NCBI GenBank assembly: GCA_027627225.1 | Contig: CM051029.1 | Location: 28,063,048 to 28,127,047 of the forward strand | Length of the DNA stretch: 64,000 bases | From: Congeria kusceri | Lineage: Eukaryota; Mollusca; Bivalvia; Myida; Dreissenidae | Direction: 5' to 3' | Shown: in pieces, positions 9,961 through 23,900 of the stretch | How the letters are laid out: each line of letters begins with the position of its first letter | Position numbering within the stretch: the stretch's first letter is position 1 | Position numbers and translations under genes: made by a program | The notes under the pieces: generated by a model | Seen by the model: the letters and a program-made list of their open reading frames with translations, nothing else | The model's database searches: none | What the model was told of the DNA's origin: nothing

Positions 9961-12208
9961 TGTATTTAACTTTTTATATGTGCGTTCGTTTTTATAACAT
10001 ATTTATTTTTCCCGCACGTGATCAATAAACCGATTTAAAAGTCTAACGTGGGTATGGAACCATCAAAAAAATAGTTTAGCAACTCGAGTGGTTAGAAAAT
10101 AACCAGGGTTACAGAATAACAACTTTCTGAGACAAAATGAAATGAATAAAAACTAAAAAATATCAACTGCCTCATTTCTTGTTAGCAAGACATAGCTCCA
10201 AATATTGCAGATTTGTCTCGTTAACAAAAGCATTGTTTGATACTAAACGAAAATAGCTTGAAATCATCGTATAAAAGTACAACAAAATATCGTTTAATTC
10301 ACTCTCTCTTATAATCAACTTAAGACACATTTTCCTAGCAATGTCTATTTTGTGATAACATTTAAGCGATTAAATTAACCAATTTATAATGAAACTAAAT
10401 CAAAAGAACAAAATGTCCTGCTTACTAATGTTTAATTTTTAAGAATATTCCATAGACGCGAAAGATTGTCAAATCATACGTGATTAAACCCAATGCAAAA
10501 TTCAACAGATCAATCGAACTATGACTATTGGATTCTTGGAAAAAAAGGTAATCAGCGTATTAGGGAATTGCAGATAGCGAAGTCTTTTTTCGTTTAATTT
10601 TGTTTTTGGTTTAATGTTATCTGGAAATATGCTATCAAAGCGAACTGAATTTTCTCCAATGTACTGTAATTTGCAAAGTCTTTGATCAAAAAAACCTAAA
10701 CTGGAAAGATAATTAAGGTGTTTGTATTCTGGTCACAACCGTTGATAATTGTTAAAGTGCTGCGTAATAGATAATCAAAAGGTCTCGAAATCAAATAAAA
10801 CGAAGGCATTTATTTTCCACGTGCCGCGGCGTAAAGCAAAGGTGGTTAAACGAAGCGGTAACAAGCATTAAATAGGCTCATATAGTGATTACAAAGGCTA
10901 TTCTATTCAGATCAACGTCATCTAATCGTATTGTCTCAAGATGACCTGTTGTCCTTATTATCCTTATTATTGGTTCTTATTATCCTGTATAATAAATAAC
11001 TGAACATGTTTACATTAATTACAAATATACTTGTATACTAAACTATCAGAAAAAGAGTTCTTTATTATCAATAGTTCGTTTGTTTGTTACTGAACTGTCA
11101 TGGCAACTTAAAACACGCACATTAATTAGTTAAATAGTTCTTCTACTCTTACTATTGCCAGCATGTTTCTTCTCCAAATGGCCATTCATTTGATTAAAAT
11201 AATTGATACATTAGACGATTCTGTGGATATAATAAAGCGCAAGTAAGTATGTTCCAGAAATGGAAAAAGATAAGTACATACGCTGTGATAGTTCACCATA
11301 AAACACAGTCACAACTTGACTTCGAATTGTACAAAGAACACATAAAATAATGAGTATTATATTGACTACAGACGGCACACGTAGCACAACATCAAACCGA
11401 AACTGTGTGTTTTTTCACTGAAGAATATCGCGTCTATAGCTGACTTTCAACACAACTCCTGCTCATGTTCTGAGTAGAACATTGCGTGATGATTTCATAT
11501 CAGCACACATCCGTTTACAGTCTGAAAGTCTAAAACATGTTTTGGTCTGAAAGTATCATCCATTTGTCTAGATAAAGCATTAGTCGGATGTGAAATAAAC
11601 GTATTTTACAATTATCGATTCAATAAAAGCATTTATCTCTAGTAACGATCAAGTTCACTGTCGCCTTAAAAATAAATGTAAATATCATTACTTTATAAGG
11701 TAGTGCATGACGTTGTAAGTTGTTTCGTGTAATATGTTTATTTGTAAAGTATTATTTGTACCTTGTTTATAAATCGACTTTGTAATACAGATATACTAGT
11801 ATTGGTGAGATGTATGTTTTTTAATGTATAGATATAGCATATTTATATTTTGTTAATAATTATATTGTTATGGTTAGCTCTTCAGGCGTGTGAACAAATA
11901 CAAAATATTATATATGCGGTAATAAGTCAGACAATACTGTTTATAATAATACATGAAATATATTTTATGATGAAAGTGTTGATTCTACATATTCATTTTC
12001 ATGAATATGAATTAAACATGTTCATGATTATAAAAATAAAATTTTCACGATGATATCCAATTATTAGAGGCACCATTGACTGTTACGACTTCACATATTA
12101 ACCAACGAGACCTATACAAGTTCACAGAACATCATTCTAGCATAGTATTCGAAATGTGCTCTATACGCAAATAGTCACATGTCGTAAAATGTTGGACGGT
12201 GAGTTGTT
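9961..12208. other. Gene-free AT-rich DNA
   Basis: No credible ORF, RNA gene or terminal-repeat pair was found on either strand. Confidence 0.5.
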
Positions 12209-12785
12209 AAGGCGTACAAAATAAGTTTGTTTCAGGTTACACGACCTACCCTAAAAAATGCACCGACCCTAGAACATTTTATTGCGGCTGTCAGATCTAT
12301 TTTTGTTTTATTTATGATTTTCAATAATTAAATGTTTTTGGTGTTAAATAAGTGTTTAGTTTTGATATAATCCACTTTAAAACAATTTTGAAGGATATTA
12401 CAGATATGTTTTGAATATTAATTCAGTGTTTGAATCTTCAAGTTGACCATTTACTAAATGAATAAAATAATCATAATAATAAGGTGTAAAAAAAAAAATG
12501 TTTGTTTCAGGTAACATGCCCCTCCAAATTTTGTTTGGGTAAATAGTCAACTTGAAGATTCTAAAACTGAATAAACATGCAAAACGTATCAGTAATATCC
12601 TTACACATTGTTTAAGTGGATACTATCAAAACAAAACAGTTATTTATCCCAAAACACATTTAATTATTGAAAAAAAAAAATAAACCAAAAATCAATCTGA
12701 CAAATCCTATAAAATGTCCTAGGGTCGGGGCATTTTTTTAGGGTAGGTCGGGTTACTGAAACAAACATATTTTTTTTACGCCTAA
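12209..12785. mobile_element. Two inverted copies of a GTTTGTTTCAGGTTAC MITE forming a ~575-bp palindrome
   Basis: The outer ends are TAAGGCGT and ACGCCTAA. The left arm (12209-12480) reads TTTGTTTCAGGTTAC, CGACCTACCCTAAAAAATG, CACCGACCCTAGAACATTTT and continues. The right arm (12483-12785) is its reverse complement over almost its whole length, including the AATCTTCAAGTTGAC segment near the centre. A single copy of the same element lies at 38243-38599. Confidence 0.8.
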
Positions 12786-14154
12786 ACATAAATTCATACT
12801 ACCTACCCTTTTTTGGTCATTTAAACTAAAAAGAACACATATTTTTTTACATCTAATAAGAGTTTCTGTACTGCTGATGTTGCTAGAGTTTCATAATCTC
12901 AAACCTTGCATCTAATTAACCAGTAGACGAACATAGATCGCTCCGCCTTTCTATTTGTCTAAGGTTGCTTGTCCAAGGATTCGAAGATTGGATTATGCAA
13001 CCATGTGCTATTATTTACCACTGAAATATAAACCCATAATTTGTCAATTCAACCCTTGATTGACAAGTATATGCTGGTCCATTATTGGATATCTGCAGGA
13101 AATTGTAGTTAAATATTTAGATATACTATACAACACGGAAAACATGCACAAAACAGGAAACACACACATCACGCAGTTGCATTGATTCAAATTGGAGTCA
13201 CCACCACCTTTGCACGACCAATGCAAAGGAACGTTACTAATTGAGTACATACAAATTGAGGACGAAGCAAATTATTATTAATAAAGGATAATGAGGCAAA
13301 CACTTTAAAATAGATACAGTTTATACACAGTTTACAAAGTTTAAGAACTGGTAGTCTGAATTAGCATGATCAAAATTGAAGCCAAGAGGTGAACTGTACT
13401 TGTGTTTATATAACAACATTCAACAAAGTGCAATGACACATGGGTCTAAAGGGGTTCGATTCGTTTTCATGATTAGTTCTTTCAAATATGTTTACTGCAT
13501 AAGTTCTTGTTAAATCGACAAATTCAAACCGGCAAATTGACAATTTTCAAGACTTTGGTCACGTATTCCATTATGCAACGAACAGTATTTAATCAGAAAA
13601 CTTCAAAATACATTATCACCTCAACACGGCAAAGCAATATATTGAAATATGCAATGTAAAAAAATATGGACGGACGAATTGAAATGGATTACAGTTCATG
13701 ACCGGTGTAACGTGAAAACATTAAATGAGAGAAACACTTCTAATCGTTGAAATGTTTGAAACACCTGCTTCATTTTCATAGTGTTAATGGGATCTTACCC
13801 TTTCACAACAGAACTACGGAATAAATATAGTACAGTTAGCAAACCGAGTTTTAAGTATTATTATTGTATAAATAAAGTAAAAAATAAACATAAATAATTA
13901 TATATCTTGGATACAGAGCAAACAATTTGCATTAAATGTACATGTACAAGTATTGACAAACGTCAAAAAACCGTCCTTACTTTTCAAAGTTATTTTACAT
14001 TTTGCCAAACTCCTGTGATCACCTCTGATACGCAATATTGATATCAATGCAGCAAAGCATGGGACTCCACAATAAGTAGTTGGGCATTGCTTCATCGAAG
14101 TTACATCTTAGTATAATATTTACTTTATATACACAGTTAAAATAATTTATACTA
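12786..14154. other. AT-rich DNA; one fragment of a long-TIR element near 13180-13255
   Basis: Most is unassignable. The stretch with AGTCACCACCACCTTTGCAC and TACTAATTGAGTACAT resembles the right terminal region of the element at 16355-17693 and the word at 16848. Confidence 0.4.
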
Positions 14155-14156
14155 TA

Positions 14157-15075
14157 CGAGGGTTGTCCCAAAATAACCTATAATTTGAAAAACAATGCAT
14201 AATATCATGGTGTTCTTTTTTTGATCATGTGCACATGTAATACCTGTATCTTTTACATTTGCAAAATGAATTTGAGTCCCCTTAATCATATTTTTTCTAT
14301 GAAAAATATGTGAATTTCAAATGTTATATAAAGCTTTGCGGCCCACACTGTTTAATTTCGTAATATGTATAATGGCAGCGTACATAAAAAGCAATTTTGA
14401 TCCTTTATACAGACCATTCTGTTTTGAAAAATAAATTTGTGTAACATGTGGTGCAGCATTGGCATGAAATCTTGACGTCAAACGATTGCACCGGAACACA
14501 GATTGGTAATACAAATCTTTGTTCAGCACGGAAAGAATTATACATATACAAACTATAAAGAATATAAAATCACCAGACAAGTATAAAAATAAGATTGGCA
14601 TTTGTTTACAAGCGAAAAAAAGGGGGTTATAGACGGACAGCGAAGTGAAAAAAGACATACCTATTATATTGAAAAATCAAGTCAATGGTATGGTAACGTA
14701 TGGGGATGGAAACATGAGGACACATAGAAAATTATGCAAGCCATCCATTAGGAACTGCTGTTAGGACACTCATTTATTATTCGTGTGTTTATGTACTCAA
14801 CGCAAGAGATCGTGCAGAACAACAAATACATCCAGTACCATGGAGCGGAGCGTATGACGTAAAGACGTGATTTATACAGACGTTGCGGGTGCCGCATTGC
14901 TGCATATTATGTTCCAAAAATTGTTATAACTTCATTGTTTTTGAAGATACTCACGTAACATTATGACAATATTTGTAAGATGAATTGCTGTAAGTAAAAC
15001 AAACATGATTTTAAGTATCCTTGTACAATTGCATTAGCTAGATATCAATTATACGCTATTTTGGGACAACCCTTG
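14157..15075. mobile_element. Mariner/Tc1-type non-autonomous element with ~30-bp TIRs
   Basis: The left end CGAGGGTTGTCCCAAAATA at 14157 is matched in inverse at 15057-15075 (TATTTTGGGACAACCCTTG). The match extends to ATAATT inside, about 30 bp with few differences. TA dinucleotides flank both ends (14155-14156, 15076-15077). The 919-bp interior has no transposase motif that I can read; its longest ORF (113 codons, minus) has no family signature. Confidence 0.82.
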
Positions 15076-15257
15076 TATATAGTTGATTATCAGTATTCCT
15101 ACACTTCGAAATGCTATCATGATTTTGAAGAATAATGTGTCATTAAATATGTAAACCTTACAACGATGAGTCTATTATGATCTAGTGGTTATCAGTATTT
15201 TCTATCCCATTTGCATTTATTTTATTATTTGTAGTTACTAACGACAAGTAACAACAA

Positions 15258-15730
15258 AGTGCAAACTAGTCTGTATGACAAACGTGATGATTTCAATTTT
15301 GATATTGTTAATTTCCCTTTCTTAGATGGTAACATTCCTAAGAGTCCTTCGTATGGCATTTATATTTCCCAGTTAGTGTGTTATGCAAGAGCCTGTTCGT
15401 GAGTAAATGCTTTCAACAAACGTAACCTTTCTCTAACTAATAAATTATTAAAACAAGGATTTTTGTTTCATGAACAAAGCAGACAGTTTACTACGTTTTT
15501 TTTTAAAACACTTTAGTTTGGTTTCTAGATATAATGCTTCCTTAAAATCTGTATTGGTTCATGCAATTTCTCACCCATCATTTTATAGTGATGTTTTAAA
15601 ACGGTTACGTACGTGTAAATATGCAAAATTGGATGCTAAAAACGTTATTTATAAACTGATACAATCTTGTCAATCAAAGGGGTATAATTTGTCTATACTC
15701 AGAAACACCTGCCTGTTAGCTTTTGATTAA
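15258..15730 (+). pseudogene. Reverse-transcriptase-type retroelement remnant (broken)
   Basis: From about 15271 the frame reads YDKRDDFNF, then NFPFLDG and PSYGIYISQL. This block recurs in many invertebrate reverse-transcriptase-annotated proteins, downstream of the catalytic core. A TGA at 15400 interrupts it, the frame continues (NKRNLSLTNKLL), and a frameshift near 15465-15485 moves to the frame that stays open to 15730 (FLKHFSLVSRYNASL, HAISHPSFYSDVLKRL). No catalytic YADD box is present. The exact clade (Penelope-like or other) is uncertain. Confidence 0.6.
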
Positions 15731-16354
15731 GAATTTCTTTTAACTGTAAATAATTATCTATTCTCGTTGGGTAAACAACTTGAAATATTGCTCGATTTAA
15801 TTTGAACAGTAACAGCTTTAAAACTTATCCCCAACGCGTTATAACATATTAACAAGTAAGTCGTCTACTGCACATGAACCCCAAAATATTAAATTCAGTA
15901 TTTGATTCACGTTTTGTAGAATAAACAATTTTTCGCTTTCTGTTTGCATCAGTACATGAAGTAATGGGCGTCTTAGTTTAATATTTAACTACTATTTCAA
16001 CTTTATTAATTATAAATATTAAACATATACAACCAAGCTATGTAATCTGGCCGTTTACACCACGTATTACGGCTTCTTCCTGAGATGCACGACGATGATG
16101 TGTGATTTGAACTATATGATGTTTGGTCTTGAAATCTTGTCAACAAGGGATTTAGCTGATAATTGTATTTACTTCATTTCATCGTGCCTCAGAGAGTTGC
16201 AATTCTGTTGCCCTGGTGACCATTAAACCACTGAGTAATTGAATTGTAATTCAATTGAATTAATATTCTCTTTTATTACTATTTAATTTGAATTGCAATG
16301 CTATGAGGTTAAATTTTATTTACAAGTGCGTGTTTTGTGATTAATTCTGGGCTA
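15731..16354. other. No gene recognised
   Basis: AT-rich flank between the RT remnant and the long-TIR element. Confidence 0.45.
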
Positions 16355-17693
16355 AGTGTGAGGTTCGGCATGCCGTTAAACCGGTTTAAACCCCCAATGC
16401 TTTGCATTGACCGGTCCTAGGCGGTGACCCCAGTTATAGCAAAATGACTTTAAAAATCTAACGGATGGTAATAAGTGTTTCTCTCCTGATGATGTCTCTG
16501 GAGTTTCATTATTCCTATATTTGTTATTATTTTGCATTTATATGGTACTTTTATTATGGTTCGTAATGGTAATGGTTTCCATCAATATCGTTATAAAAGA
16601 TATATCTTACTGATACTAAATTGATCTGATTTTCTGTTTATTCGTCTTTTGTTGATCCAACTGGTTTTATCCTGTGAACAACATTGAAGTTATAACCCCC
16701 TACATGTGTACGAAAATAAAATTGAGTGATTATGTCTCAGACAAATCGCAATTTTATATTTTTATAAAGGTTAAAGGATATTTTAGCATTATGTCTTAAA
16801 AACGATATAATTATATGCTCCCTACGGGATATGTCCAAACGACGGTACTAATTGAGTACATATACGTTAAAGGCGCGGTAAATAATTATCCTTATAAAAA
16901 TATTGTGACCAAAAATAGTTTTAATTTAATCATAATTTAAAACAAATTTATTCCTGTTATTTTACGTTACATCCGTCATGCAAAAACTTATATGGATCCA
17001 TTTCGTTTGGATTGGTCCAAATAAAATTGCCATCAATAAAACGGTGTTTGTTTTGTGGACAATCAAAACATACTGATCAGAAGTAAGAATAACCTTTGCA
17101 GTTAGTTTCTATTTGAGATTGAATTATGACTTTTGCTAACTTATACTTTAAATGTAATTACTTTTTTATAATAAAACCACGATGAAACATTAGGGCATGC
17201 CTTACCAATGCCAAGAATGTCACGTTTAGTTTAGTGTAGCAGGTTGAACTCGATGCAATGCTAGTACATTTTGTATACATATACTATTGAATTTAAAACT
17301 ATAGTATCATCGTATAATACATAATAATACTGTCATATAGGGTATAGTGGTTAGTATTTGTGGGCTTTTAAAACACATGCCCATATACGCTCATAACCTA
17401 TGTTTTGTTTTCCTTCAATGCCCTACCAATTCGACCTTTCTTTAGACCACTATATAAAATATAAAAAATGTGAAACTCCATCTGCATAGGCAGGGGAGAA
17501 CTTTTATTAACAGCATAATGTCTTTTATTTAAGGTAAGTTACCAATTGCCAACACAACACAGCACAACACAAACAAAGTAACAAATACAAAACATAAATA
17601 TAAATAAAACTAGGGTCATCGCCTTGGAACGGACAATGCAAAGAAATGGGGGGGGGGGTTAAATCCGGTTTACGGAAGCCCGAACCTCACACT
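16355..17693. mobile_element. 1.3-kb non-autonomous element with ~85-bp terminal inverted repeats
   Basis: The left end reads AGTGTGAGGTTCGG, then CCGGTTTAAACCCCC, CTTTGCATTG and GGCGGTGACCCC. The right end gives the inverse order: GGGTCATCGCCTTGG, CAATGCAAAG, poly-G, AATCCGGTTTACGG, CCGAACCTCACACT. There is no ORF above 60 codons inside and no target duplication that I can define. Related lone right ends occur near 13180 and at 20860-20975. Confidence 0.7.
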
Positions 17694-18181
17694 GGGTGCA
17701 GCATTATTCATAGTACATGTAAATGTGAATAATAAAGATTAACCACAGCGCATCGCTATTCAAATTAATCAAAAAATTAAAAAATACTAATAATACTAAT
17801 TCAAATTACTCAAATTAAATAAAATTACTCAGTGGTTTGATGCAAACCAGAGTAGCAGAATTAAAACGTTATGTAGCACGATGATATGAAAGAAAAAAAG
17901 TATAATCTAAATCTCTCCTTGTTATGACTTGAAGATATAACATAAAACAGTTTAATTTTCAGATCATCGTCATGCAATACAGGAAGAATCCGTATTATTG
18001 GGTGTACAAAGCCAGATTACTTAGCTTGGTTGTATATAGTCACCGGTTGTAAAAATGTCACCACGATGTATCACTGTTCACTGTAGAGGTAACCCATCAA
18101 TATCCCATGTGCGTGTGTGGTGACAATTTACGTGTATCACCTAACAGTTGCATTTACTCCGACTACAAAGCAAACATTTTT
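17694..18181. other. No gene recognised
   Basis: AT-rich DNA between two transposons. Confidence 0.45.
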
Positions 18182-18189
18182 AATTTAAT

Positions 18190-18932
18190 TAGGGATGGCA
18201 AAACTATTCGAATATTCGATTGAATGATCGTTATTCGAATAGTTAAAACGCTATTCGAATATTCGCAAATTTGAATTGCTTTTTTAAAACATTACCAGTA
18301 GTTTATTGGTTGTATAAAGTAGTTTTCTTTCAACCTGAAAGCAATATTTCACCAGTTGATACATAACACCAATAGATTAGCCCCGTGTCATATGTCAGAC
18401 AAAAATATTGAATACACGGGTCCATGTCAACGGTCAGCGTCTAGTCGCCAGTAATACACTAGTAAATCCGGCATTATGAAGCCATAACATTTAACAGGTA
18501 ATTAAACCCGTGAAAAGATTAACAAAACAAATAATTCCTTAAGTGCGATCATACATTTGGCAGTCATACTATCCGAGAAATGTTGCCCAAATTCGCCGAT
18601 AAGCATATATGCTTATAGACTTGTGTCCAACTTGATAAGAAATAGGTGCATTGTAGATTATTACAAGTATTCTTAATAAAAAAAAAACAACACTTAATGT
18701 GGCACTTCAGTGGTTTATGCTTAATGCCATTAACGCATTCATATTATATTGGAATTTGTTAATGAAGATACGGTGATAATGTATAGTAAAACTCTGTACC
18801 ATTATTTACATCGTGTCGACTAGGTCTCAAAGCCTTATGTAGCAAATATGAATCTATGCGAATATTCGAATATTCGATTGAATGAAAAAGCGAATATTCG
18901 AATATCGATTTTGGTATTTGATGCCATCCCTA
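18190..18932. mobile_element. hAT-type non-autonomous element
   Basis: The termini TAGGGATGGCA and TGCCATCCCTA are inverted repeats. They are followed inside by dense ATTCGAATATTCG words that are also inverted between the two ends. Eight-bp flanks AATTTAAT (18182-18189) and GATTTAAT (18933-18940) match at 7 of 8 positions, as expected for hAT. No transposase ORF lies in the 743 bp. Confidence 0.8.
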
Positions 18933-18940
18933 GATTTAAT

Positions 18941-19963
18941 GATTAGTGAAGATGAAAACAGTCGTTAATGCTATACTGACTGACAAACACGTAAATAGTA
19001 TTTTATGTTACACTGTTGCTCAGGAAGTTAACACTGTTTCATAGGTTGAACGCACATGATGATGACTCGAACGGAATTGGTATCGTGTATGTCCAATTAG
19101 TTTTACAGTCTGTCTGAAAGAAAGCACCTTTATGGTATCATAAACATTTTGTTACATGACCAGATACTGTGTGTTTTACTGAACTAAATGTTTCTGTTGA
19201 AGGAAGTGATACGTTTATCTGACGAATTATTTCGAAAGTTAAGGTACCTGAATGTAGAATATAATGGATCGCTTAAGTCATATCTAGCGCAAAAAGGATG
19301 CATGGGTTACCGATAAAAAAAAGGCAATCATCAAAAACTACGTACCCCACTCTCTCCTCGTCAACTAAAACTAAAGCATGCATTGTCTTCTGCGCCAGCA
19401 TTATCATTGTACAGACCATGATGTTTGGACCATTAAAAATTCAAGGTTTTATGTTTACTGGTCGGTCTGTCCAACCAATAATGCACACACTGGTAAAATA
19501 ACCTTTTGCAATGCAAGTTCCTTTGAATTGTACCAAATAACCCGTAACTGAGCTTAAAATAATACTATATAATATTTAATCGACATTCGCGTGGTTGTAC
19601 CTTTGCGACCATAATAACACAGAGACAGCATTTATTACTTACCGGCATACAGAGAAGTAGAGACAATAATTACAAATAAATGGTTCGCCTAATTACGAGA
19701 AATTAAGGATCGTTAATGAACAGTGGGGCCTACGTGATATGTGAAACACTCAAGTAAAATTACGCAGTTTTGGAAATATTCTGTGCACGTGCTTAATTAT
19801 GCAAATATAAACGATATTTATAAAACTCCAGCTGTATAAAAAGTATAAAACACTTATTTATAGGCTCTAACAATGTGTTACAAGTTTAACTAAACATTTA
19901 AAGTTTAATCTAGTCGTAACAAACACGTAATGAAGTGTGGGCGAAAACTAATAAATAGTCCAT
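18941..19963. other. No gene recognised
   Basis: A 67-codon ORF at 19298-19501 (plus) has no recognisable motif or splice context and is not accepted. Confidence 0.45.
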
Positions 19964-20455
19964 AAAGGCCCTGTCACACGGTGGCAAATTTGAGCTACGA
20001 GTTCTGGCGAGTTGTTACTCGCCACAACTCGTCTACTGTCGTGTAGATCTTGTACACATGTCGTTCAGTTTCGCAGTGATGTCCACGTATCTCTTCTTAT
20101 GTCGCCAGAACTCGCCAAATAGCGGCGAGGATTTTAAACCGTTTAAAATTCTCGCCGCATCTCGGCGACTTTTTATTCTCGTGCACGTGTCGAAGACATG
20201 TCGAAGGAATCTCTCGCAGTCTCAAACACACTCGAACACGTTCCGTAGACATGTCTTCCCTTGTCGTAGCGTTTTGCCGTATATTATAATTCTACGGGAT
20301 AACACGAGTTTGCTGCGAGTTTGGGAGACTTGCCTACGATATCTGCTCTTCCGTTTCTCGTAAAATGTCGTCAGAAACTCGTGCTCATGTCCTCCGAAGT
20401 CGTACAACTCGCCAGAACTCGTAGCTCAAATTCGCCACAGTGTGACAGGACCTTT
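19964..20455. mobile_element. 492-bp TIR element rich in ACTCGCCAGAACTCG
   Basis: The left end AAAGGCCCTGTCACACGGTG and the right end (inverse of AAAGGTCCTGTCACACTGTG) form a terminal inverted repeat. It continues through AATTTGAGCTACGAG and TTCTGGCGAGTTG. A TA or TAA duplication can be drawn at both ends. The interior has several further palindromic CTCGCC/GGCGAG words. A partial copy lies at 1-475. Confidence 0.8.
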
Positions 20456-20859
20456 AACATAAACGGTATTTAAACAGCTTGAATGTCAGTTTCTTGCGTA
20501 CGAAACTACCCGAAGTTCCTTGTGCCTTGTGCAAAATATCGTGCAGTGTGCCAAATGTTAACGATGAATAGCCGGATCTAATCCGCAACGAAACGATATT
20601 CGGCATGTAAAGCTATTGTTTGTAAACAGGCTTATTTCGAGGCTCATTGGTTTTGCAATAAGCAGTATCCTGCGAACACGACATTCTCTCTGGCGTAATT
20701 TTCAAACCAAGCTAAACAGGCACTCAGACAGTCAGACAATAAAAAGACCTTTCCAAGTATTTGGTCTGTTTGGCCACTTTGTTACCGTTTTTATGTTGCT
20801 TTAAGGCAAGATTAATTGTCCATACAAAACCGCATGTACCAAACAAGTACAAAACACAA

Positions 20860-20975
20860 ATATGATACAAACTAGGTTCGCTGCCTTGGAAGGGTCAATG
20901 AAAATGATTGGTGCATGGTTTAAACTATTTTAATTAAAGTTGCCTCGCGCCGAACCTTTGGCCTACAGTGTATCA
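20860..20975. repeat. Solo end of the long-TIR element family
   Basis: AGGTTCGCTGCCTTGGAAGG, a CAATGAAAATGATTGGTGCA stretch, GTTTAAACTATTTT and CGCCGAACCT follow the order seen at the right terminus of the 16355-17693 element. No inverse partner is seen nearby. Confidence 0.5.
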
Positions 20976-23900
20976 CAATGCATGCCAAGGTACACAACAA
21001 TTAAACTCATAGCACAGCTAGCCCTTTAAATTAAAAGTTATACAACGAGACTACAGCATTCAATATTACATAGCAATTGAATTTTTCAATGTTTTAAAGG
21101 TATCCAGAGCACTGGCAAATTTATATTCAAACTAACTGTACACTTATGCAAATAAATATGTACGCATACAGATGCTCGTGGCATTGTGTTACACTGGATA
21201 ATGCAGACTATTTGCTATACGTTTTCACGGCTTTAGATTCGTAATATCTTGTGCAATTTGCTGTGAAATCAAAGATCAAAATTCCCGTACTCTAGAGTGT
21301 TGACCCCAGCTGTATTCAAGTGAGCCTAATATAGTTATTTCCAAGATCATTAGATCTTAATTACTTACACAAATGTAAACAGATACCTATAAAATGTTAA
21401 AACAAGGCCAATAACAAATACGGCAGGATATATTAAAATGGCAATTATGTTTGTTAATAAGAAATTAAAAAGCACTATAACACGTGCGCTTAATAATCAG
21501 GATAATTATAGAACCTTCGCTGTTGAACTTAAGTAGGACATTCAAAAAAGATAAAGATATTGACTCTTTAGTTTACGTCACTACACTCACAGGTCACATT
21601 ACACTAAATAAATAAGTCATGTAGGGTTGTACCCTCTATATAAATCAACATGTTTGACTCCAAGACATTTTTTTAGGTTTAGACACTTGTTTTGATATTC
21701 CTTTTTGGAGATGTTGGTAGGGTAAGCATTGGCGTGCACTGATACATTACTGATATGTTTTAAGATTGGAGACTACAGTAGGACACTTGCTTTGAGGCAG
21801 GTTACATTCAACTAGAAAGTAGCCGGTAAAACAGTCAACTTCGTTTAGTGTTGAGTTCTTTCTTATATATTACATGGCGTACCCTTTTTATTGCTCAAAT
21901 CAATTCAGCTTCGAATGGTCTTTTAGAAAAGGTATGGTTAAGAGGGACGCTATCTGCAAAATGTTGCATTTATTTTTGGTTAAAGTTATCGCTTTTACAT
22001 TAAATTACATAATGATTTGAATTAGTATGTTGTAACCGCAGATGTTCAGTTTGAAAAATATTTGAAATATATTATTATAATTACTTTAAAAGCATGAAAA
22101 GTATATGTCTGTTTATTCGCATACATATATCATATAGGTGTATTAGGATCGTCCGTTAGACATAATCTATTAAAGAAATAACAGAGATCTACAAATGCAA
22201 GCATGTCATAAACGCAGTTCATAAGACTTTCGTTAATCTCTGTAGAAAGTAATAACTTTTGGACTTATCAGCAAATATCTTCAGTTTTGATATTGTTTGG
22301 TTAATTTCGCCCACGTGTATACACTTCCATTGAATGTGGCAAAATAAACGTATAGCAATTCATGACAACAGACATCAAAAGCAATATTCTAGCATTTCGA
22401 TTCGAATCTTTATGTAGTCACGTGCGCATCATAGATCCAATCTCGCGGACCCGTCATTATTCATTACTTTTATTGTCCCGATAGGATGGTTTTGACATTA
22501 TGGAGATCGCAAAAAATGATTTGTTTAATTATCTGTTGCCTAACTGATTTGCCTTGCAAGTGGACATGCTCAATATCAATTTCGGTCGAGCCACCAGTAT
22601 ATATTTTAAAAGGGTATCCAGGGGCATAGCTTCCTTTAGGCACTATAGACACTTGCCTATACATTTTTTCCAGTAATGAAAATTTTAAACATGCCAAAAA
22701 TGCAATAAAAACAAGAGGGGGATGGGAGTGAGGGGATCTTTATTGGCTGTGTTGAAACTTCATTGTTTAACGAGTCGATTACGTCAATATGAAGTAAATT
22801 TCATGACACACACGCTTATTTTACAATTATTTGGTAGAATCGGGTTTAGCTGAAGTTAGTTGTTTGTAGCCAAATACGAGTATAAACACTCCTGGCCCAA
22901 ATTATCGCTTACAGCGTCATTTTGTAGATGCCACCTATTGTGCCTATACATTTTTCGGCGAAGCTGTCTAAGATCACGTTTGACCCAGATTTTCTTGCGA
23001 TAATTATGCAGCGGGAAAATTGAATACCAATAGAATTGGGCACATTTTCTAAATCTAGGGAATGCAAACTTCAAACAATGGTTTAACGTATACCAATAAC
23101 TGTTGCATACTTTGGGGGATTACAAATTTACATGATTGTTTACATAAGCGGTTAAAATGAAGTTATAAACATATCTTCAACATATACTTTAGAACTGAGG
23201 CTAATTATGAACGTATTTTCTCATTGTATGCCATAAACAGAATGCTATATTCATTCCCGTAACGAAATAACTATTTTGTTTAGCCTACATTTATATAAGC
23301 GTATACGCTCTATAAATAGCAATTGTGCAATGTTCCCATTCATAAATCTCATTCACAGTGTTGCCGTTCCATGTAGCCCATTGATTCTAGCGAGTTCATC
23401 ACATTCCAGAATCAGTAGTGTCATTCTAAAAATAGCGCGCGTAGCTAGCAACCGTTGTATAGCTGTGATAATATACTCAAACATGCATCAATTCAGAGAA
23501 TCATAAACCTAAAATTTTAATAAATGGGGAATTTATTTTTATAAACTTACTGTTAACTTGAATTAAAATTGTGGTTACGATTTATAAACGATTATTTATT
23601 ATTGCATCTTTCTATCAACTTCTCCAGTAGATGTTATTTAATCTATAAAAAGTGCTACATTTTTTGCAGATAAAATGTTATGAAAGAAGATTCGGAATAC
23701 GTCGAATTGTTATTCGCTTAGCATGAATACACAATTTGCAATACTAATTATACACAGGAACCCCCAATATAGCATATTTCTACTGATATAATTTAAAATC
23801 GTCAAAGTCTAATGAATTTTTATGGTTGCGTAATCAAAAATAAAGTCTGAACATTTCAAAAATCGCTGAATGTTCCCTGGCTATTGCTTTTTATTGGGAT

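Noticed and set aside
14317..14658. Mariner transposase ORF in the 14157-15075 element
   Set aside because: The 113-codon minus ORF is hydrophobic and AT-driven, with none of the mariner catalytic or helix-turn-helix motifs.
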